This document shows positions 28,470-38,724 of a stretch of DNA of 62,799 nt, piece by piece. The notes below the pieces were generated by a model. That model saw nothing but the letters and a program-made list of their open reading frames with translations. It searched no databases and was not told the origin of the DNA. The position numbers were made by a program, and so were the translations under genes. Source of the DNA: Lachnospiraceae bacterium (lineage in GTDB: Bacteria > Bacillota > Clostridia > Lachnospirales > Lachnospiraceae). The DNA lies in assembly GCA_024403335.1 (NCBI GenBank), contig JAKSSA010000007.1, positions 1-62,799 of the forward strand, in the 5' to 3' direction. Within the stretch, counting starts at the first letter, position 1. Every line of letters starts with the position of its first letter.

Positions 28470-29210
28470 CTAATTGTATTTGCTTATGCTTTCAAGCATC
28501 ATTTCACGAGCTGTGTCTGCAATTGCATGTGAGGAGTTTGATTTTACATATTCCTGAGTGATAACTCCGCAGAAGTCAACATTTACAACTGATCTTTTTA
28601 ATGGCGCATTCTTGTGTATTTTATCGGTTCCATGCACTGTGACAACAAGTACGGGAACTGAAGCTTTTTGCGCAGCTTTGAAGATTCCGTCATGGAAGGG
28701 AAGAAGTAATGCATCTGTACGATTACGGGTCCCTTCTGGGTAGATGCCAACAGAAACATTAGTTTCCTGAAGTATTTCTGATGCATCCATTAGTGATTGG
28801 AATGATGAACCAACATTGGCACGATCTATCGGAATAAAACAATTTCTGATTGCTATTTTTCCAAAGATTGGAATCTTTAAGTTTGAAGTTTTTGAAACAA
28901 AGGAAATGTTTCTTTTTCTAAGTACGTGCATCAATACTAAAGGATCAAATTTAGAAAGATGATTTGATACGATAAGAAAATTGCCGTCACTCGGAATGAT
29001 ATCATTGCCACTTGCTTTTATTTTGATATTGCAAGAGCACATCACAATTGTATTAAGTGTTTTAAGAATAAAACGATAAAAGGGATTGTTCTTAGTATAA
29101 ACAATATTGGGATTAACACATGCTGCACAGATAAGGACAACAACCCAGAACAAGACCCAAATAGTAAATAAAACAGCAATAACGCTGATAATAATCAAAG
29201 GAAAATCCAT
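28470..29210 (-). CDS. PlsC-type acyltransferase (second copy)
   Basis: A 246-aa membrane acyltransferase. One N-terminal membrane segment (about 4-31), catalytic H-x4-D as NHLSKFD (H84, D89), and YPEGTRNRTD near residue 157. These are hallmarks of 1-acylglycerol-3-phosphate acyltransferases. It is only distantly similar to the PlsC at 23334 and may act on another acceptor. The start at 29210 (MDFPL) is preferred because GAGGTGG lies five bases upstream; a longer frame to 29243 lacks an SD. It has its own promoter and terminator. Confidence 0.9.
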   Translation of the reverse strand: MDFPLIIISVIAVLFTIWVLFWVVVLICAACVNPNIVYTKNNPFYRFILKTLNTIVMCSCNIKIKASGNDIIPSDGNFLIVSNHLSKFDPLVLMHVLRKRNISFVSKTSNLKIPIFGKIAIRNCFIPIDRANVGSSFQSLMDASEILQETNVSVGIYPEGTRNRTDALLLPFHDGIFKAAQKASVPVLVVTVHGTDKIHKNAPLKRSVVNVDFCGVITQEYVKSNSSHAIADTAREMMLESISKYN

Positions 29211-29354
29211 AATCCACCTCAAATGAAAAAACAGGAGCACCAAACGTGAATAACGGGGTGTTAAATCTTGATTTGTTATTTTGTTTTGGCACTATTTATA
29301 GATAATTGTCGTATCGCATAAAACAACGACAATGTGAAAACTTCGTATCTTTTC

Positions 29355-29383
29355 ATTATATATGACAGTTTTTTAAAATTCAA
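29355..29383 (-). promoter_or_regulatory. Predicted promoter of the minus-strand PlsC-like gene
   Basis: On the minus strand TTGAAT, 17-base spacer, perfect TATAAT. Confidence 0.65.
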
Positions 29384-29435
29384 GCAGTTTTATGTCAATT
29401 TTTAAAAATTAAATCATGATTAACTCTTTTTTATG

Positions 29436-29467
29436 AATAAAAAAGCACACCTTTTAAAGATGTGCTT
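29436..29467 (-). terminator. Terminator of the groES-groEL operon
   Basis: On the minus strand, stem AAGCACATC / GGTGTGCTT followed by TTTTTATT, after the small membrane-protein gene rather than after groEL. Confidence 0.85.
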
Positions 29468-29511
29468 ATATTATTTTATTTAATTTTTAGAGAATTACTT
29501 AAGTATTTAGA

Positions 29512-30027
29512 TTAAAGAACTACCTTACGGGAATCTTTTTTCTTTATGGTCTCAAGCATTTTTGAATCAGGCTCGAAGTTAATTAATACAGGCATTCCTT
29601 CAACTGTTCCTGAAATAGTATATTTTTTAGCAGTATCAGGATTTAAAGAAGTGAAATTATATTCTTTGGTGTGGTTATAACGAGCACCGTCAAACTCATG
29701 TGAGGACATTGGTGCAACTAATGTTACATTATCCATGTCTATCTTGAGAAGTGTTTTTCTTCCGTTCTTATTTATGATTTTATCAAAATCAATTTGTCCA
29801 TTGCAGTAAACATATTCATAATCAACATTGAAGGATGGAATAACAAAATAATCCACAATGAAGAGTATTACTGAAACGAGGAAGATGGCAGGGTTGATTA
29901 CCAAACCAAGTGCTACGCTGAATGCTGTTAAAGCTATGAGGCCGTATTTTTTAATTTTGTCTTTTGGAGAAATGCCACAAATGACATAAGCTTCACAATA
30001 ATTTCTTTCTTCCATAAATAAACCCAT
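29512..30027 (-). CDS. Small two-helix membrane protein in the groESL operon
   Basis: A 171-aa protein of no family I can name with confidence. Two hydrophobic helices (about residues 28-46 and 48-66) are followed by a soluble C-terminal domain of about 100 residues with alternating beta-like stretches. It starts 12 bases after the groEL stop and precedes the only terminator of the operon, so it should be co-transcribed with groESL. SD GAAAGG lies one base before the first ATG and 13 bases before a second ATG (30015), so the start is uncertain by four codons. Confidence 0.75.
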   Translation of the reverse strand: MGLFMEERNYCEAYVICGISPKDKIKKYGLIALTAFSVALGLVINPAIFLVSVILFIVDYFVIPSFNVDYEYVYCNGQIDFDKIINKNGRKTLLKIDMDNVTLVAPMSSHEFDGARYNHTKEYNFTSLNPDTAKKYTISGTVEGMPVLINFEPDSKMLETIKKKDSRKVVL

Positions 30028-30039
30028 ACCTTTCGAGTA

Positions 30040-31677
<1,638 letters not shown>

Positions 31678-31777
31678 TTAATCTATATTTGATTTTGATA
31701 AAACCAAAACATGTAATATTTTTTATAACAATGTTTTTTGTAGAACCATATGCGTAAAAATAGTTTTCCTACATTAA

Positions 31778-32065
31778 TCAGTCTTCAACGATTGCCACGA
31801 TATCATTCTGCTTAACTACGATATACTCATCATCGCCAAGCTTAACCTCTGTACCGGCATATTTTGAATAGATTACCTTGTCGCCAACTTTTACCTGCAT
31901 AACAACTTCCTTGCCTTCAACAATTCCGCCCGGACCAACAGCAATAACTTCAGCCTGCTGGGGCTTTTCCTTTGCCTGGCCTGACAAAATGATGCCGGAC
32001 TTTGTTGTTACTTCTGCTTCAAGCTGTTTTAAAACAACTTTGTCACCTAATGGTCTTAACTTCAT
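31778..32065 (-). CDS. groS: Co-chaperonin GroES (10 kDa)
   Basis: A 95-aa co-chaperonin capping GroEL. Starts MKLRPLGDKVVLK; the mobile-loop region TTKSGIILSGQAKEK and conserved AVGPGG are visible. Perfect SD AGGAGG. First gene of the operon, with a CIRCE operator between promoter and start. Confidence 0.98.
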   Translation of the reverse strand: MKLRPLGDKVVLKQLEAEVTTKSGIILSGQAKEKPQQAEVIAVGPGGIVEGKEVVMQVKVGDKVIYSKYAGTEVKLGDDEYIVVKQNDIVAIVED

Positions 32066-32123
32066 AACTGCCTCCTATTGATGCGGGATTACGCATATGC
32101 GCTTACCGTACTGATTATATTTG

Positions 32124-32150
32124 TTAGCACTCTTAACAAACGAGTGCTAA
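32124..32150 (-). promoter_or_regulatory. CIRCE operator (HrcA binding site)
   Basis: Perfect 9-9-9 inverted repeat TTAGCACTC - nine bases - GAGTGCTAA, the canonical CIRCE element. It lies just downstream of the predicted groES promoter, in the 5' leader. hrcA itself is not in the window. Confidence 0.97.
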
Positions 32151-32164
32151 TTTGTTCGAAACAT

Positions 32165-32192
32165 ATATTATCATATTCCGCAAAAAATGCAA
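32165..32192 (-). promoter_or_regulatory. Predicted groESL promoter
   Basis: On the minus strand TTGCAT, 16-base spacer, TAATAT; transcription would start shortly before the CIRCE element. Confidence 0.6.
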
Positions 32193-32278
32193 GTATTATT
32201 TTATGAAAAAATGGTGAACTTTGCAAATAAAACGCTAATCTTTCACAGGGGTTAGGTGTGAGCTAAAAAGAAAAATTA

Positions 32279-32307
32279 TTGTTAAATGGTATAGGTTATG
32301 GTAAAAT
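32279..32307 (+). promoter_or_regulatory. Predicted promoter of the HD-GYP gene
   Basis: TTGTTA (32279-32284), 17-base spacer, TAAAAT (32302-32307). Confidence 0.6.
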
Positions 32308-32358
32308 ATGTAAGAAGTATATTCACTTTTTGGCAAGGAATTTTGGAGGGATATGGGC

Positions 32359-34182
32359 ATGCAGGAGAGAAGAAAATATGATGATAAGCATGTTATTAGG
32401 AAGGTTATACTCATAACAGCACTTATTTTAGTGGTTTCGCTGTTTTCATTGATGTATGCCCAGGCCCGCAAAAATATAAAGGATATAGATATTCTTGATC
32501 ATGGTTGGGAATATTGGGATGGCGTTAGAACCGAATATGTTGATTTGCCTGCGAAAGGCCTGTTTGCAAATGGAAAGACAACATGTTCCTTTTTTCATAA
32601 CTTGAATAATATTAAACCTTCTTCAAGCATTTTATATTTTAAGACACAGGAACTTGATTTTAAGATATTTGTTGATGGTAAATTGATTTTTACTTCAGAC
32701 GAAGAATATAAACGCTTTAGCAATTTTTCAACTTATCTCGTTACTCTTCCTAAGGATTCAAATCTGATGGAAATTCGTTTCGACAAAAGAGAAGAAGGCG
32801 ACTCCTACAATGTGCCATTGATGGTGTGTGGTTCGCCATATTCCATTATCAGCTACATGCTGCTTCAGGGTATTATTAACTACATTATCATCATAACTTT
32901 ATTTGTAACGGGCTTTTCGCTGTTTGTTATGTATTTGGTTAGAGCTTTTAGCGGACTTGATGAAGACAGAGGATTTTTACATCTTGGTCTGATTATGATG
33001 CTGATAGCATTTTCGCTTTATCCGATTACGGACATTGCTTCCATAATAGACTATAAATCAAAAGCCTCTTTCTACCTGGATTTTGTTTACTACTCCTTGC
33101 TTCCTTTAGCTTTGGTAGAATATATTGCTTATAGGGCAAAGGGCAATAATAAGGTTAGGCTGATTCATTTACTTAGTATGCTGTTTGTTGCATTCACTGC
33201 AGGTATTATCATATTGGATGCGACTAATGTGTTTTCGCTTTCTTCAGGTTTAGTTGTTATAAATGTGACAACTTATATAGCTGTTATTGTTGGAAGCTAT
33301 ACTATGTTTGAAGAAGTGTTTAAGAAGAAAAATGAGTCGATGTACTTTGTTGCAGCTGCTTTTGCAGTATTGTATCTGAGTGCAATTATAACGATGTCTG
33401 CTTATTACTTATCCATTTTCGAAGACTATATAGGCAGCATCATGGTGTGCTTGTTTATTTTTTGTATAATATGTGGATATTATGAAATTAAGAGAAGCAT
33501 AAATAATTACAGCGATGCACAAAAATATACAAATGGCCGAATTGAAAAATTAGAAACTACATTGTTTGAGGTTACAAATCTCTTTGAAAGCCGAGATGGA
33601 GGAATGAGAGGACATGTTCGTTTGGTAAGCGAATATACTAAAATACTTGCAACGACTTTGAAAGAAAGTGGAAAGTATACAGATATTCTGACAAATGATT
33701 TCATACAAAAGCTTGCAGATTATACTTCATTGCATGATCTTGGTAAGATTTCAGTAAGTGAAAATATAATAGTCAAGAAGGGCAAGCTTGATCCTGATGA
33801 ATACAGAGAGATGCAGACCCATACTGCTAACGGAGGGGTTATAGCCGGAGAACTGCTCTCTAAATATTTGCCGCCTGAGGATATAAATCTTATTTGTGAT
33901 ATAATTGTTTGTCATCATGAATGGTGGGATGGTTCAGGTTATCCTTCAAGACTTAGCCATGAGGATATTCCTTTAAGTGCAAGAATAGTAGCATTGGCTG
34001 ATGTTTTAGATGCGCTTACTTCACCAAGATATTATAAAAAGGTTTTTGATTTTGATAAAGCAACTGAAATTATCAGAGATTTGTCAGGCAGCCATTTTGA
34101 CCCGTCAGTTGTAACAGCCTATTTAAGCTGCAGGGAAAAAATAGAAGCAGCAAGAGCACGCTATGTTGAAATGTATGAATGA
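32359..34182 (+). CDS. Membrane receptor with HD-GYP phosphodiesterase domain
   Basis: A 607-aa sensor. One N-terminal membrane helix (about 15-35), an external domain of about 120 residues, then about seven membrane helices (170-375), a short coiled coil and a C-terminal HD-GYP domain. The layout resembles 7TMR-DISM receptors. The HD pair is in SLHDLGKI (H459, D460), followed by HHEWWDGSGYP (GYP near 527) and ARIVALADVLDALTS, so the metal ligands look intact. HD-GYP enzymes hydrolyse cyclic di-GMP; no GGDEF partner is in the window. SD GGAGGG is eight bases before this ATG and only two before an ATG at 32353. Confidence 0.88.
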   Translation: MQERRKYDDKHVIRKVILITALILVVSLFSLMYAQARKNIKDIDILDHGWEYWDGVRTEYVDLPAKGLFANGKTTCSFFHNLNNIKPSSSILYFKTQELDFKIFVDGKLIFTSDEEYKRFSNFSTYLVTLPKDSNLMEIRFDKREEGDSYNVPLMVCGSPYSIISYMLLQGIINYIIIITLFVTGFSLFVMYLVRAFSGLDEDRGFLHLGLIMMLIAFSLYPITDIASIIDYKSKASFYLDFVYYSLLPLALVEYIAYRAKGNNKVRLIHLLSMLFVAFTAGIIILDATNVFSLSSGLVVINVTTYIAVIVGSYTMFEEVFKKKNESMYFVAAAFAVLYLSAIITMSAYYLSIFEDYIGSIMVCLFIFCIICGYYEIKRSINNYSDAQKYTNGRIEKLETTLFEVTNLFESRDGGMRGHVRLVSEYTKILATTLKESGKYTDILTNDFIQKLADYTSLHDLGKISVSENIIVKKGKLDPDEYREMQTHTANGGVIAGELLSKYLPPEDINLICDIIVCHHEWWDGSGYPSRLSHEDIPLSARIVALADVLDALTSPRYYKKVFDFDKATEIIRDLSGSHFDPSVVTAYLSCREKIEAARARYVEMYE

Positions 34183-34194
34183 TATACAGCGAGT

Positions 34195-34345
34195 AATAAA
34201 TAGTATATGAGCAAATAAGTGAATAATTAAATAAGTAAATAAGCAAATAAGCAAATGAGCAAATAAGTAAATAAAACAATAAGCATATAAGCATATGAGC
34301 AAATGAGCAAATGAGCAAATGAGCAAATGAGCAAGAAGTAAATAA
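34195..34345 (+). repeat. 8-bp tandem repeat after the HD-GYP gene
   Basis: More than 15 degenerate copies of AAATAAGC or AAATGAGC follow the gene stop. The 327-base gap (34183-34509) otherwise holds a terminator (34399-34442) and the SD of the next gene; I see no ORF or riboswitch in it. Confidence 0.8.
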
Positions 34346-34398
34346 ACTAATAAGTAAAGAAAAACACTTTGCTTATGAACAAATTAGATTAACTAATA

Positions 34399-34442
34399 AA
34401 AGTCTTTTTGATTTATCATATTTCAGAAAGGCTTTTTTTATT
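34399..34442 (+). terminator. Terminator after the HD-GYP gene
   Basis: Stem AAAGTCTTT / AAAGGCTTT (one G-T pair) followed by TTTTATT. Confidence 0.65.
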
Positions 34443-34509
34443 GTATAAAATGAACTTCATTGCTAAAATAAAAAATGTAACGGTGAGTTTATCATAATTA
34501 AGAGAGGAC

Positions 34510-35229
34510 ATGAACCTTATGAAAAAAGATTTATTCAAAGAAATCGCAGAGAATGCATATCCCGGAAGAGGTATTCTTCTTGGTAAGTCAGAGGATGGTA
34601 AAAAGGCAGTTATCGCATATTTCATTATGGGAAGAAGCGTAAACTCAAGAAATCGTGTGTTTGTTTCAGAAGGGGATGGAATCAGAACCCAGGCATTTGA
34701 CCCCTCAAAGCTTTCAGATCCTTCACTTATTATTTATGCTCCTGTACGCGTATTTGGTAAGACAACTGTTGTTACAAATGGTGATCAGACAGATACTGTA
34801 TTTGAAGGCTTGAAAAAAGGACTTACAATGGAACAGTCTTTGAGAAGCCGCGAATTTGAACCTGATGCACCTAATTATACTCCGAGAATATCCGGTATCG
34901 TTGATTTGAATGGTGAAGGACCTGTTTTACAGCTTTCTATTTTGAAGAGTAATGAAGGCAATCCTGACAGCTGTCTTCGTTTCACATATTCCTACGAACA
35001 GCCCGTTAACGGTGAAGGTTTCTTTATTCATACCTATGTTGGCGATGGAAATCCTTTGCCAAGCTTTGAAGGTGAACCCACAAAGGTTTCAGTTGAAGGC
35101 GAAATTGATGAATTTACTGATAAACTTTGGAATGCTTTAAATGAAGAAAATAAGGTATCTCTTTTTGTAAGATATATTGATTTGGAAACACAGAATTTTG
35201 AAACAAGAATAATTAATAAGAATGTTTGA
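34510..35229 (+). CDS. IMP cyclohydrolase, PurO-like
   Basis: A 239-aa protein of the PurO-like IMP cyclohydrolase family. It closes FAICAR to IMP, the last step of purine synthesis, which in most bacteria is done by the N-terminal half of PurH. The segment [11 protein letters not shown] and SRNRVF near residues 48-52 are typical. The next gene encodes the matching formyltransferase, so the pair replaces fused PurH. SD GAGAGG is two bases before this ATG and 11 before an in-frame ATG at 34519; either may be used. Confidence 0.85.
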   Translation: MNLMKKDLFKEIAENAYPGRGILLGKSEDGKKAVIAYFIMGRSVNSRNRVFVSEGDGIRTQAFDPSKLSDPSLIIYAPVRVFGKTTVVTNGDQTDTVFEGLKKGLTMEQSLRSREFEPDAPNYTPRISGIVDLNGEGPVLQLSILKSNEGNPDSCLRFTYSYEQPVNGEGFFIHTYVGDGNPLPSFEGEPTKVSVEGEIDEFTDKLWNALNEENKVSLFVRYIDLETQNFETRIINKNV

Positions 35230-35238
35230 TAAGGGGGT

Positions 35239-35251
35239 GCACCTTTGGTGC
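35239..35251 (+). other. Stem-loop between SD and start codon of the AICAR formyltransferase
   Basis: GCACC - TTT - GGTGC follows a strong AAGGGGG SD (35231-35237) and precedes the ATG at 35262. Linear SD-to-ATG spacing is 24 bases; folding reduces it to about 11. Confidence 0.6.
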
Positions 35252-35261
35252 GAAAAAGAAT

Positions 35262-36437
35262 ATGAAAGAACTTGAATTAAAATATGGATGTAATCCTAAC
35301 CAGAAACCAAGCCGTATTTATGCCAATGAAGGTGAGCTTCCCATCGAAGTACTTAATGGAAGACCAGGATACATCAACTTACTTGATGCATTTAATGGCT
35401 GGCAGCTTGTAAAAGAATTAAAGGAAGCTACGGGCTATCCAAGTGCGGCTTCTTTTAAGCATGTTTCACCTGCCGGTGCAGCAGTTGGTAAGGAATTATC
35501 AGATGTTGAAAAGAAAATGTACTGGGTTGATGAAAGCATTAAACTTACTCCTATTGCCAACGCATATGCGCGTGCTCGTGGTGCTGACAGAATGTCATCC
35601 TTTGGTGACTGGGTAGCTTTGTCTGATGTTTGCGATGTTGCTACTGCACAGCTTTTGAAGCCTGAAGTTTCTGACGGTATCATTGCACCCGGATTTGAAG
35701 AAGAAGCTTTGGAAATTTTGAAGACAAAGAAGAAGGGCAATTATTGTGTTATCAAGATTGATGTAAATTATAAGCCTGCTCCTATTGAACATAAGGAAGT
35801 GTTCGGCGTTGTTTTTGAACAGGGAAGAAATGAAATCAAGCTTGATAAAACCTTACTTGAAAATATTGTTACAAAGAATAAGGAACTTCCTGAAAGTGCA
35901 AAGATTGACCTTATAATTTCCTTGATTACACTTAAGTACACACAGTCTAACTCAGTTTGTTATGCACTTGATGGTCAGGCCATTGGAATCGGTGCAGGTC
36001 AGCAGTCAAGAATTCACTGTACAAGACTTGCTGGCAATAAAGCTGATAATTGGTATTTGCGTAAGTGTCCTAAGGTTTTAAATCTTCCTTTTAAAGAAGA
36101 ACTTAAAAGACCTGACAGAGATAATGCTATCGATCTCTACATTGGTGATGAAAGCGAAGATTTGTTGAAGGACGGAGTTTGGGAAACAATTTTCACAGAA
36201 AAGCCCGAGGAATTTACCAAGGCTGAAAAGAAGGCATGGCTTTCAACCTTTACAGGTGTTGCACTTGGCTCAGACGCTTTCTTCCCCTTCTCAGACAATA
36301 TTGAAAGAGCAGTAAAAAGCGGTGTAAGCTATGTTGCTGAACCAGGCGGATCTGTAAGAGATGACTTGGTTATTGAAGCTTGTGATAAGGCAAATCTTGT
36401 TATGTGCTTTACAGGTGCAAGATTGTTCCATCACTAA
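35262..36437 (+). CDS. purH: AICAR formyltransferase (stand-alone PurH transformylase)
   Basis: A 391-aa enzyme transferring a formyl group from 10-formyl-tetrahydrofolate to AICAR. The catalytic Lys-His pair is in [13 protein letters not shown] (about residues 64-76). It lacks the N-terminal cyclohydrolase domain of fused PurH, which is supplied by the preceding PurO-like gene. ATG 35262 fits the family N-terminus ([14 protein letters not shown]); a TTG at 35226 overlapping the upstream stop is less likely. The only strong SD is separated from the ATG by a small stem-loop. Last gene of a two-gene operon. Confidence 0.93.
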   Translation: MKELELKYGCNPNQKPSRIYANEGELPIEVLNGRPGYINLLDAFNGWQLVKELKEATGYPSAASFKHVSPAGAAVGKELSDVEKKMYWVDESIKLTPIANAYARARGADRMSSFGDWVALSDVCDVATAQLLKPEVSDGIIAPGFEEEALEILKTKKKGNYCVIKIDVNYKPAPIEHKEVFGVVFEQGRNEIKLDKTLLENIVTKNKELPESAKIDLIISLITLKYTQSNSVCYALDGQAIGIGAGQQSRIHCTRLAGNKADNWYLRKCPKVLNLPFKEELKRPDRDNAIDLYIGDESEDLLKDGVWETIFTEKPEEFTKAEKKAWLSTFTGVALGSDAFFPFSDNIERAVKSGVSYVAEPGGSVRDDLVIEACDKANLVMCFTGARLFHH

Positions 36438-36440
36438 AAT

Positions 36441-36613
36441 GTCCTATGGCAAATCATATGGCAGGATTTTTGAAACAATAAAAAGTTATATGGTAAATAA
36501 TATGGTAGGATTTTTGAAACAATAAAAAGTCATATGGTAAATTATATGGCAGGTTTCTTGAAATAGTAAAATGTCATATGACAAATCATATGGTAGGATT
36601 CTTAAAATAAGTA
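36441..36613 (+). repeat. 44-bp tandem repeat, 4 copies, after purH
   Basis: Units start at 36441, 36485, 36529 and 36573, period exactly 44. Each contains a variant of GTCATATGGCAAATCATATG followed by GCAGGATTTTTGAAACAATA. The paired CATATG motifs are nearly inverted. The array fills the first half of the gap before the M18 peptidase gene; the rest is a terminator and a promoter. Confidence 0.9.
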
Positions 36614-36664
36614 GATATTATTAACAGAGTCAAATACACTAAATGAATTTTGAATAAAAATACA

Positions 36665-36690
36665 GGGGCGGTTATCCGCCCTTTTGTTGT
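36665..36690 (+). terminator. Terminator after the purine genes
   Basis: Stem GGGCGG - TTAT - CCGCCC followed by TTTTGTTGTTT. Confidence 0.85.
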
Positions 36691-36699
36691 TTGTGAATC

Positions 36700-36728
36700 T
36701 TTACATTTGACTTGAATTTTGATATAAT
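36700..36728 (+). promoter_or_regulatory. Predicted promoter of the M18 peptidase-trpS operon
   Basis: TTTACA (36700-36705), 17-base spacer, perfect TATAAT (36723-36728). Confidence 0.75.
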
Positions 36729-36782
36729 AAAAATTGCGCATATTTTGGAATATGTGCATAAAATATGTTTGAGGTAGTGAAA

Positions 36783-38195
36783 ATGGCAAAGAAAGCAGAA
36801 AGTAAGAAAGAAGAAAAGAAGATTAAAAATGCCTGGCTTAAATATGATGAAGCCAGAATGAAGGAAGTATTTGAATTTAATGAGGGATATAAGAACTTTA
36901 TCTCAGTTTGCAAGACTGAAAGAGAATGTGTAACAGAATCTATCCGTTTAGCAAAGGAACAGGGATATAAAGATTTAAAGGAATATATCAAATCAGGTAA
37001 GAAGCTTGAAGCAGGTGACAAGGTTTACTTTGATCAGATGGGAAAGGCACTTGCACTTTTTGTAATTGGTGAGAAGCCTTTAGAAGATGGTATGAAGATT
37101 CTTGGAGCTCATATTGACTCCCCCAGACTTGACATCAAGCAGGTTCCTCTTTATGAAGAGAAGGAAATGGCATTACTTGATACACACTATTATGGCGGCG
37201 TTAAGAAATATCAGTGGGTTACATTGCCTCTTGCACTTCATGGTGTTGTATGCAAAACAGACGGAAGCAAGGTTTCAGTTGTAATTGGTGAAGATGAAAA
37301 CGACCCTGTAGTTGGTATTTCAGATTTGCTCATTCATCTTTCACAGGATCAGCTTCAGAAACCTGGCGCAAAGGTAGTTGAAGGCGAGGACTTAAATGTT
37401 TTAGTAGGCTCCATTCCTTTAAAGGGCGAAGAAACAGATGCAGTTAAGAAGAATATTCTTAAATTCCTCGAGGAGAAGTATGCTATTAAGGAAGAAGACT
37501 TTACATCAGCAGAGCTTGAAGTAGTTACAGCAGGTAAGGCAAGAGACTATGGTTTGGACAGAGGTCTTGTAATGGGCTATGGACAGGATGACAGAGTATG
37601 TGCCTATACTTCATTACTTGCACTTTTTGAAATCAAGAAAACTGATCGTACAGCAGTATGCCTTATAGTAGATAAGGAAGAAATCGGTAGCGTTGGTGCA
37701 ACAGGTATGCAGTCAATGTTCTTTGAAAATGCAGTTGCTGAAATTATTAATTTAACAGGTGAATATTCAGAACTTAAGGTAAGAAGATCACTTGCAAATT
37801 CTGTAATGCTTTCATCTGATGTTTCTGCTGCATTTGATTCAAACTATGCATCAGTATTTGAACTTAAGAACAGCGCTTTCATGGGACATGGTCTTGTATT
37901 TAACAAGTACACAGGCTCAAGAGGTAAGTCAGGTTCTAATGATGCAAATCCTGAATACTATGCAAGAATAAGAGCAGCATTGGATAAGCACAATGTATCT
38001 TACCAGACAGCAGAACTTGGAAAGGTTGACGTTGGTGGCGGCGGAACAATCGCTTATATCATGGCTAAGTACGGCATGGAGGTTATTGACTCAGGCGTAG
38101 CAGTTATGAGTATGCATGCTCCTTGGGAGATTACCAGCAAGGCTGACGTTTTTGAAGCAAAAGAAGGTTATGTAGCATTTATTAAGGAAATGTAA
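36783..38195 (+). CDS. M18 family aminopeptidase
   Basis: A 470-aa cytoplasmic zinc aminopeptidase (aspartyl aminopeptidase/aminopeptidase I type). Metal ligands are recognisable: His in GAHIDSPR (H110), Asp in GQDDRV, Glu pair in DKEEIGS, Asp in LSSDVSAAFD, and His in MSMHAPWEI (H445). Start 36783 is preferred to the upstream ATG at 36765 because GAGGT lies seven bases before it. It begins a tight operon with dut (three-base gap), an RnfD-like gene, a zinc-ribbon gene and trpS. Probably recycles peptides to amino acids. Confidence 0.93.
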   Translation: MAKKAESKKEEKKIKNAWLKYDEARMKEVFEFNEGYKNFISVCKTERECVTESIRLAKEQGYKDLKEYIKSGKKLEAGDKVYFDQMGKALALFVIGEKPLEDGMKILGAHIDSPRLDIKQVPLYEEKEMALLDTHYYGGVKKYQWVTLPLALHGVVCKTDGSKVSVVIGEDENDPVVGISDLLIHLSQDQLQKPGAKVVEGEDLNVLVGSIPLKGEETDAVKKNILKFLEEKYAIKEEDFTSAELEVVTAGKARDYGLDRGLVMGYGQDDRVCAYTSLLALFEIKKTDRTAVCLIVDKEEIGSVGATGMQSMFFENAVAEIINLTGEYSELKVRRSLANSVMLSSDVSAAFDSNYASVFELKNSAFMGHGLVFNKYTGSRGKSGSNDANPEYYARIRAALDKHNVSYQTAELGKVDVGGGGTIAYIMAKYGMEVIDSGVAVMSMHAPWEITSKADVFEAKEGYVAFIKEM

Positions 38196-38198
38196 TTT

Positions 38199-38705
38199 AT
38201 GAAATTTTTTAAAGTATCATTCACACAGTTTGAGAAGGATATTGAGGAACGTCTTGAGAAAAGTGGAATAGCTATTCCTGACTTAAGACAATCATATGAG
38301 GATATTAAACTGCCGATTCGTGCAACAAAAGGATCGGCAGGATATGATTTTTTTGCTCCGTTTGATTTTTCATTGGCTCAAGGACAAAGCATATGCGTTC
38401 CTACAGGAATAAGAGCTAAGATGGAAAATAATATTGTTTTGCTCTTAGCACCAAGAAGCAGTCTTGGCTTTAAGTACAGGATGCAGCTTGACAATACAAT
38501 AGGAGTAATTGATGCAGATTACTTTGGCGCCAAAAATGAAGGTCATATTATGATTAAGATAACCAATGACTCAAAAGATGGCTCTTTAATGAAGGTTGAA
38601 AAGGGAAAAGCTTTTGCACAGGGCATTTTTCTTAAGTATGAAATAACAGAGGATGATGTCTGCGAAAAGGTGAGAACAGGCGGAGAAGGAAGTTCCGATA
38701 GTTGA
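38199..38705 (+). CDS. dut: dUTP diphosphatase
   Basis: A 168-aa trimeric-type dUTPase that hydrolyses dUTP to dUMP. Motif 1 is SAGYDFFAPFD, motif 2 APRSSLGFK, motif 3 GVIDADYFG, motif 4 GKAFAQGIF and motif 5 RTGGEGSSDS. Motifs 1-3 are canonical, including the Asp that activates water. Motif 5 has Glu where an aromatic residue normally stacks on uracil, and Ser-Asp at the end, so substrate handling may differ. An N-terminal extension of about 30 residues precedes the core. Operon position after the M18 peptidase is tight. Confidence 0.85.
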   Translation: MKFFKVSFTQFEKDIEERLEKSGIAIPDLRQSYEDIKLPIRATKGSAGYDFFAPFDFSLAQGQSICVPTGIRAKMENNIVLLLAPRSSLGFKYRMQLDNTIGVIDADYFGAKNEGHIMIKITNDSKDGSLMKVEKGKAFAQGIFLKYEITEDDVCEKVRTGGEGSSDS

Positions 38706-38724
38706 GAAAACAGTGAGGCAGATA

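Larger units (their letters stand above)
29211..29511. other. 301-base gap: promoter, inverted repeat and terminator
   Basis: Contains the terminator of the groESL operon (29436-29467), a promoter for the PlsC-like gene (29355-29383) and a roughly 140-base leader. The leader holds an inverted repeat TTGTCGT / ACGACAA (about 29307-29333). No ORF is seen. Confidence 0.55.

Noticed and set aside
34183-34509. Purine riboswitch before the PurO-like gene
   Set aside because: The gap consists of 8-bp repeats and a terminator; I see none of the conserved purine-aptamer loops.
36441-36613. Possible CRISPR array
   Set aside because: The 44-bp units are directly contiguous with no unique spacers, and no cas genes are near. 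The other arrays fail for the same reason.
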